This document shows, piece by piece, positions 37,400 through 41,301 of a DNA stretch of 41,301 bases. The notes under the pieces are model-generated. The model was not told where the DNA came from. It did no database searches and was given only the letters and a program-made list of their open reading frames with translations. Numbering within the stretch: position 1 is the first letter of the stretch; every line of letters begins with the position of its first letter. Both the position numbers and the translations under genes were made by a program. Source of the DNA: Actinomycetota bacterium (GTDB lineage: Bacteria; Actinomycetota; Thermoleophilia; Solirubrobacterales; JACPNS01); the NCBI GenBank assembly GCA_016219715.1, contig JACRKX010000079.1, forward strand, positions 1-41,301, given 5' to 3'.

Positions 37400-38931
37400 T
37401 TGATAAACAGCGGAAGTCCCGAGGACCGGGCCGTTCCGCAGTCGCCGACGCGGCTGCCGCGTCGCCGGTTACCTCAGATCGCCCCAACGACGCCATCGCC
37501 GAGCGCGACGGCCCGCGTGACGAGTGCGGCGTCTTCGGCATCTACGCCCCCGAGCTCGACGTCTCGCGGCTCGCCTACTTCGCCCTCTACGCGCTACAGC
37601 ACCGTGGCCAGGAGTCGGCCGGCATCGCCGCCAGCGACGGCACCCACATCATCACGCTGCGCGACACGGGATTGGTCAGCCAGGTCTTCGACGAAGACAA
37701 ACTGCGCGGCCTGACCGGCGACATGGCCGTCGGCCACGTCCGCTACAGCACCACCGGCAGTAGCGGCTGGGAAAACACCCAGCCGATCTACCGCGCCGAC
37801 AACCACATGATCGCGCTGGCGCACAACGGCAACCTGATCAACGCCGTCGAGCTGCACGCCGAACTGCGCGAACAGAACGTCAACTTCCGCAGCACCAGCG
37901 ACAGCGAGATCATCGCGGCACTGGTCAGCAACTCGCAGGCCGCCACGCTGCAGGAGGCGGTAGCCGAAGTGATGCCCAAGCTGAAGGGCGCCTTCAGCAC
38001 GGTGATCGTCAACAAGGAGGCCGTCGTCGGCTTCCGCGACCCGGCCGGCCTGCGCCCGCTCGCGCTCGGGCAGATCGGCGAGCGCTACTGCCTGGCGTCA
38101 GAGAGCAGCGCCTTCGACATCATCGGCGCCAGTTTCCTGCGCGAGGTCGAACCCGGCGAGATGATCACGCTGACCGAGCGCGGCATCGAGACAGCGATGG
38201 TCTGTCCCGGCGAGCGCCGCGCCTTCTGCGTCTTCGAGCACATCTACTTCGCGCGCCCCGACACCAAGCTCGAGGGCCAGCTGGTTCAGCAGTCGCGCCG
38301 CCGCATGGGTGAGATCCTCTGGCGCGAAGCCCCGGTCGACGCCGACATCGTCGTCGCCGTGCCCGACAGCGGAAACCCCGCGGCAAAGGGCGTCTCGCGC
38401 GCGAGCGGCATCCCGATGGACGACGGCCTGATCAAGAACCGTTACGTGCAGCGCACCTTCATCCAGCCCGGCCAGGAGCTACGCAAGCTCGGCCTGCGCA
38501 TGAAGTTCACGCCGCTGCCCGAGATCGTCGAAGGTCAGCGGCTGATCGTCGTCGACGACTCGATCGTGCGCGGCAACACGACGATGCAGATCATCGGCAT
38601 GCTGCGCGAAGCCGGCGCCAAAGAGGTGCACCTGCGGATCAGCGCGCCGCCGATCCGCCACACCTGTCACTACGGAATCGACATGTCGAGCAACGAGCAG
38701 ATGATCGCCCACGGCCGCACGGTCGACGAGATCGCGAAGGAACTCGGCGCCGACTCGCTGGCCTACATCTCGCTCGAGGGCGTTTACGAGGCGATCCGCG
38801 GCGAACGTGGCGCCCACTGCGACGCCTGCTTCACGGGCGACTACCCGCTGGCCGACACCGACCGCGCCCAGGGCAAGTTCGCCCTGGAGGAGCTTGCCGT
38901 GGTGCCGGGCGGGTCGGGCGCTCCGGCCTGA
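37396..38931 (+). CDS. purF: amidophosphoribosyltransferase
   Basis: First committed enzyme of purine synthesis: PRPP and glutamine to phosphoribosylamine. 511 residues. A propeptide of 43 residues precedes the catalytic Cys44 (DECGVFGIY), which becomes residue 1 after cleavage. The glutaminase part includes ALQHRGQESAGIA and GHVRYSTTG; the PRPP site is IVVDDSIVRGNTT. Cysteines in AFCVFEH, RHTCHYG and HCDACFTGDY match the [4Fe-4S] ligands of the B. subtilis type. The start is a TTG at 37396 that overlaps the purL stop (TTGA). The antisense acyltransferase frame overlaps the last 453 bases. Confidence 0.96.
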   Translation: MIDKQRKSRGPGRSAVADAAAASPVTSDRPNDAIAERDGPRDECGVFGIYAPELDVSRLAYFALYALQHRGQESAGIAASDGTHIITLRDTGLVSQVFDEDKLRGLTGDMAVGHVRYSTTGSSGWENTQPIYRADNHMIALAHNGNLINAVELHAELREQNVNFRSTSDSEIIAALVSNSQAATLQEAVAEVMPKLKGAFSTVIVNKEAVVGFRDPAGLRPLALGQIGERYCLASESSAFDIIGASFLREVEPGEMITLTERGIETAMVCPGERRAFCVFEHIYFARPDTKLEGQLVQQSRRRMGEILWREAPVDADIVVAVPDSGNPAAKGVSRASGIPMDDGLIKNRYVQRTFIQPGQELRKLGLRMKFTPLPEIVEGQRLIVVDDSIVRGNTTMQIIGMLREAGAKEVHLRISAPPIRHTCHYGIDMSSNEQMIAHGRTVDEIAKELGADSLAYISLEGVYEAIRGERGAHCDACFTGDYPLADTDRAQGKFALEELAVVPGGSGAPA

Positions 38932-40185
38932 CGTTTCGACCGGCCGGCGGCCGCGCGCTCGCGCCCAGGCCTGCGCCGGCCTCTCGACCGCGAACCAGCT
39001 TGCGGCGCCCGCGACGATCGAAGCCGCGAGCACCAGCGCGACGTTGAGCGCCAGGCCGGCGTCGAGTAGGCCGTAGGACATGGCGAACATCAACAGCGGC
39101 ACATGCCAGAGATACACGCCGTACGACACGGTGCCCAGCGCGGCCAGCGGCCGCCAGGCGAAGGCGCGCGCCAGAGGCGAGCGCTCGTGCGCCAGCGCTA
39201 GCGCGGCGATCACCAGCGCGAAGCCGGTGGCGGCCGGCAGATCCCGCACGATCTGCATCTCGGTGGAAAGTGGCGCGCGCTCGTAGAGCACGCTACCGGT
39301 AGCGATCATCGCCAAGCCGGCCGCCGTCCACTGCCACGCGCGCCGCGCGGGGGCACGGTCACGGCGCGCGCGCAGTTCAACGGCCAGCGCCGCGAGCAAG
39401 CCCACGGCGAAGTAGGGGAGCATCGCGATCAGCGATAGGCGCTGCACGCTTGAGCCGCCGATCGTCATCGCGTTCCAGACGAGTCCGGCGACGATCATCG
39501 AAGCGGCGCAGCCGATCACCGACGCGGCGACCATCCGTTCGCTGCGCCACCTCGCAGCCGTCAGCACGGCGACCGCGCCGATCGCGGGGACCATCAGGTA
39601 GAAGCCAAGCTCGACCGGCAACGACCAGATCGACGCGTTGAGCTGCATGATCGTGCGCTCGGAGAAGTTGTGGGCGAAGCCAAGGTAGGCGGCCAGTTCG
39701 CCCAGCGACGGCATGCGGCGCTCGACTCCGCCCGAGATTGCGATCAATCCGACCGCGCCGAGCACCGACACCCAGTAGGCCGGCGCGATTCTGGCGAGGC
39801 GGTTGCGCGCGTATGGCAACAGCCGCGGCCGCGCGTCGCCGGCGAGCGCCGCCCGTATGAACGGTCGCGCGAGCAGAAACCCCGAAAGCGCGAAGAACAG
39901 ATACAGGCCGAGACGCAGCTCGGCGAAGGCGTAGTCGAGCACGCCCTCGCGACGCCCGGCGTTGTGGGAGTTTGTGAACAGCCAGACGTGGAACGACAGC
40001 ACGGCCAGCGCGGCCAGCCCGCGAAGCCCGTCGAACGCGGTGTCGCGGGATGGAGGCGCAGAGGTGGCGCGAGATGGTGGTGCCGTCGTGGCGCTGGGTT
40101 GAGACGCGGTCGTGTCGCGTGGTCGAGACGCGTCGTCGTCGCGCGATTTGGCGGCCAGCAGGATGTCACTGTTCGGCTGAAGCAT
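38479..40185 (-). CDS. acyltransferase-3 family membrane protein, frame running into purF antisense
   Basis: A membrane O-acyltransferase of the OafA/YrhL type, likely acylating a cell-surface sugar. After a Ser/Thr/Pro/Arg-rich leader of about 45 residues come the catalytic-type motif FDGLRGLAALAVLSFHVWLF, YLFFALSGFLLARPF and ARNRLARIAPAYWV, then about ten transmembrane helices ending LWHVPLLMF and ASWFAVERPAQAW near residue 400. The family normally stops there. Here no stop occurs until 38479, adding about 165 residues of which 150 are antisense to purF; the stop may have been lost, or the true end is unclear. The ATG at 40185 is supported by a minus-strand TAGTTT seven bases upstream; an ATG at 40266 is an alternative. 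Confidence 0.75.
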   Translation of the reverse strand: MLQPNSDILLAAKSRDDDASRPRDTTASQPSATTAPPSRATSAPPSRDTAFDGLRGLAALAVLSFHVWLFTNSHNAGRREGVLDYAFAELRLGLYLFFALSGFLLARPFIRAALAGDARPRLLPYARNRLARIAPAYWVSVLGAVGLIAISGGVERRMPSLGELAAYLGFAHNFSERTIMQLNASIWSLPVELGFYLMVPAIGAVAVLTAARWRSERMVAASVIGCAASMIVAGLVWNAMTIGGSSVQRLSLIAMLPYFAVGLLAALAVELRARRDRAPARRAWQWTAAGLAMIATGSVLYERAPLSTEMQIVRDLPAATGFALVIAALALAHERSPLARAFAWRPLAALGTVSYGVYLWHVPLLMFAMSYGLLDAGLALNVALVLAASIVAGAASWFAVERPAQAWARARGRRPVETSGRSARPARHHGKLLQGELALGAVGVGQRVVAREAGVAVGATFAADRLVNALERDVGQRVGAEFLRDLVDRAAVGDHLLVARHVDSVVTGVADRRRADPQVHLFGAGFAQHADDLHRRVAAHDRVVDDDQPLTFDDLGQRRELHAQAELA

Positions 40186-40192
40186 TCGACGG

Positions 40193-40198
40193 AAACTA
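40193..40198 (-). promoter_or_regulatory. predicted -10 box for the acyltransferase, leaderless type
   Basis: Minus-strand TAGTTT ends seven bases before ATG 40185. No Shine-Dalgarno sequence is present. Confidence 0.45.
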
Positions 40199-40348
40199 AC
40201 CGCAATCCGCGCCCGCGAAACCGCGCTTGACAGCCTCTTAACGGGTTGTTCACGCTCGCACAGCACACCATCTGGCGGTCGCTGCGCCGCCTCACGGCTC
40301 CGTCATCGGCGATCGTCGCCCAATCGTCCGAACCGGATCATTTAGCTG

Positions 40349-40360
40349 TAGAGTGCACAC
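40349..40360 (+). promoter_or_regulatory. predicted -10 box for the LLM oxidoreductase, leaderless type
   Basis: TAGAGT at 40349-40354 ends six bases before ATG 40361, with no Shine-Dalgarno sequence. The rest of the 175-bp gap to the acyltransferase start shows nothing I recognise. Confidence 0.5.
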
Positions 40361-41301
40361 ATGGCGAAAGACCTGAAGCTCGGACTCAACACCGGCTACT
40401 GGGGCGGCGGACCACCCCCCGGCGTCGAGAGTTCGATCGCCGAGGCCGAGAAGCTCGGCTACGACTCGATCTGGGTGGCCGAGGCCTACGGCTCGGACTG
40501 CATCTCACCGCTGGCGTGGTGGGGGTCGAAGACCGAACGCGTAAACCTGGGCACGTCGATCATGCAGATGTCGGCACGCCAGCCGGCGGCCACCGCGATG
40601 GCCGCGATGACAATGGACATCCTCTCGAACGGCCGCTTCATCCTCGGGCTCGGCGTCAGCGGCCCTCAGGTCGTAGAGGGCTGGTACGGCATGCCTTTCG
40701 CCAAACCGCTAGCCCGCACCCGCGAGTACATCGGAATCCTGCGCGACATCTGGGCGCGCAATGGTCCAGTCACCAACGACGGCGAGTTCTACCCACTGCC
40801 GATGCCCGACGGCACCGGATTGGGAAAGCCGCTGAAGTCGTCGATCCATCCGCTGCGCGAGGACATCCCGATCTACCTGGCGGCCGAGGGCCCGAAGAAC
40901 ATCTCGCTAGCGGCCGAGCTGTGCGACGGGTGGATGGGACTGTTCTTCTCGCCGGGCTTCGAAGACTTTTACAAGGATCGGCTCAACGAGGGCTTTGAGC
41001 GCGACGGCGCGAGGCGCGGCTGGGACGATTTCGACATCACAGCAACCGTGCCGTTCATCGTCTGCGACGACGTCGAGCAGGGTGCCGACATGCTGCGCCA
41101 CTACTACGCGCTGTACTTCGGCGGCATGGGCGCGAAGGGCAAGAACTTCCACGCCGACGTGCCGATTCGCATGGGCTACGAGAAGGAGATCGAGGAGATC
41201 CAGGATCTCTATCTCGCCGGCAAGAAAGACGAGGCCGCGTCGAAGCTGCCCACGAAGCTGATCGAGGAGCTGTCGCTGATCGGCCCACGCGAGAAGATCC
41301 G
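40361..41301 (+). CDS. LLM-class (F420-dependent) oxidoreductase, cut by right edge
   Basis: The first 313 residues of a luciferase-like monooxygenase-fold enzyme; the family is about 340-350 residues, so little is missing. KLGLNTGYWGGGPP, EKLGYDSIWVAEAYGSDCIS, VNLGTSIMQMSARQP, RFILGLGVSGPQVVEGWYG and PIYLAAEGPKNISLAAELCDGW are typical of the F420-dependent actinobacterial branch. The cofactor would be F420 or FMN; the substrate is unknown. ATG 40361 with a TAGAGT box six bases upstream. No stop before 41301. Confidence 0.9.
   Translation, partial: MAKDLKLGLNTGYWGGGPPPGVESSIAEAEKLGYDSIWVAEAYGSDCISPLAWWGSKTERVNLGTSIMQMSARQPAATAMAAMTMDILSNGRFILGLGVSGPQVVEGWYGMPFAKPLARTREYIGILRDIWARNGPVTNDGEFYPLPMPDGTGLGKPLKSSIHPLREDIPIYLAAEGPKNISLAAELCDGWMGLFFSPGFEDFYKDRLNEGFERDGARRGWDDFDITATVPFIVCDDVEQGADMLRHYYALYFGGMGAKGKNFHADVPIRMGYEKEIEEIQDLYLAGKKDEAASKLPTKLIEELSLIGPREKI

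Overview
The window looks like chromosomal DNA of a high-GC actinobacterium, most likely of the class Thermoleophilia (Solirubrobacterales-like). The reasons are the HspR-type chaperone operon (dnaK-grpE-dnaJ-hspR-clpB), an actinobacterial inositol-3-phosphate synthase near a CDP-alcohol phosphotransferase, an F420/LLM-type oxidoreductase, a Vms1/eRF1-like bacterial release-factor homologue, frequent GTG starts, and many starts without a Shine-Dalgarno sequence. The class is an inference; the phylum is fairly secure. I see no rRNA, tRNA, CRISPR array, insertion sequence or prophage.

Layout. 1-6.1 kb: 5' part of ino1 (-), an orphan AbiEi-like HTH protein and an MBL-fold hydrolase (+), then a coupled minus-strand operon (alpha/beta hydrolase, polytopic membrane protein, CDP-alcohol phosphatidyltransferase). 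6.1-10 kb: endonuclease III (+), a secreted protein (+) and a secreted seven-repeat RCC1 protein (-), the last two meeting at a hairpin. 10.2-17.1 kb: dnaK-grpE-dnaJ-hspR-clpB, ending in a striking 82-nt near-palindrome. 17.2-20.8 kb (-): eRF1-like protein, a second secreted RCC1 protein and a PPK2 polyphosphate kinase. 20.9-24.5 kb (+): GYD-domain protein, purD, purE, purB. 24.5-28.1 kb: AlkA-type glycosylase (-), MBL hydrolase and a holin-like/alkaline-phosphatase-like membrane fusion (+). 28.1-29.4 kb (-): a three-gene Phd/PIN toxin-antitoxin operon whose third gene is a zinc-ribbon/DUF2325-like protein. 29.4-29.8 kb: a non-coding stretch with three hairpins. 29.8-33.0 kb (-): ABC exporter (permease and ATPase). 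33.1-38.9 kb (+): purC-purS-purQ-purL-purF. 38.5-41.3 kb: acyltransferase-3 membrane protein (-) whose frame runs 453 nt into purF antisense, and the 5' part of an LLM-class oxidoreductase (+).

Working together. Eight purine genes supply most of the route to IMP plus adenylosuccinate lyase; purM, purN, purH and purK are not in the window. The chaperone operon encodes the DnaK system, the ClpB disaggregase and their repressor HspR. The Ino1 and CDP-alcohol phosphotransferase pair suggests inositol phospholipid synthesis. Two base-excision-repair glycosylases (Nth, AlkA-like) are present.

The most interesting points are the three-gene toxin-antitoxin operon; a recurrent TANNNT box 6-7 nt upstream of start codons lacking a Shine-Dalgarno sequence (predicted leaderless mRNAs), including a 12-nt block shared by the purB and purC promoters; the AT-rich near-palindrome after clpB; the acyltransferase/purF antisense overlap; and the structured non-coding stretch at 29.4-29.8 kb.
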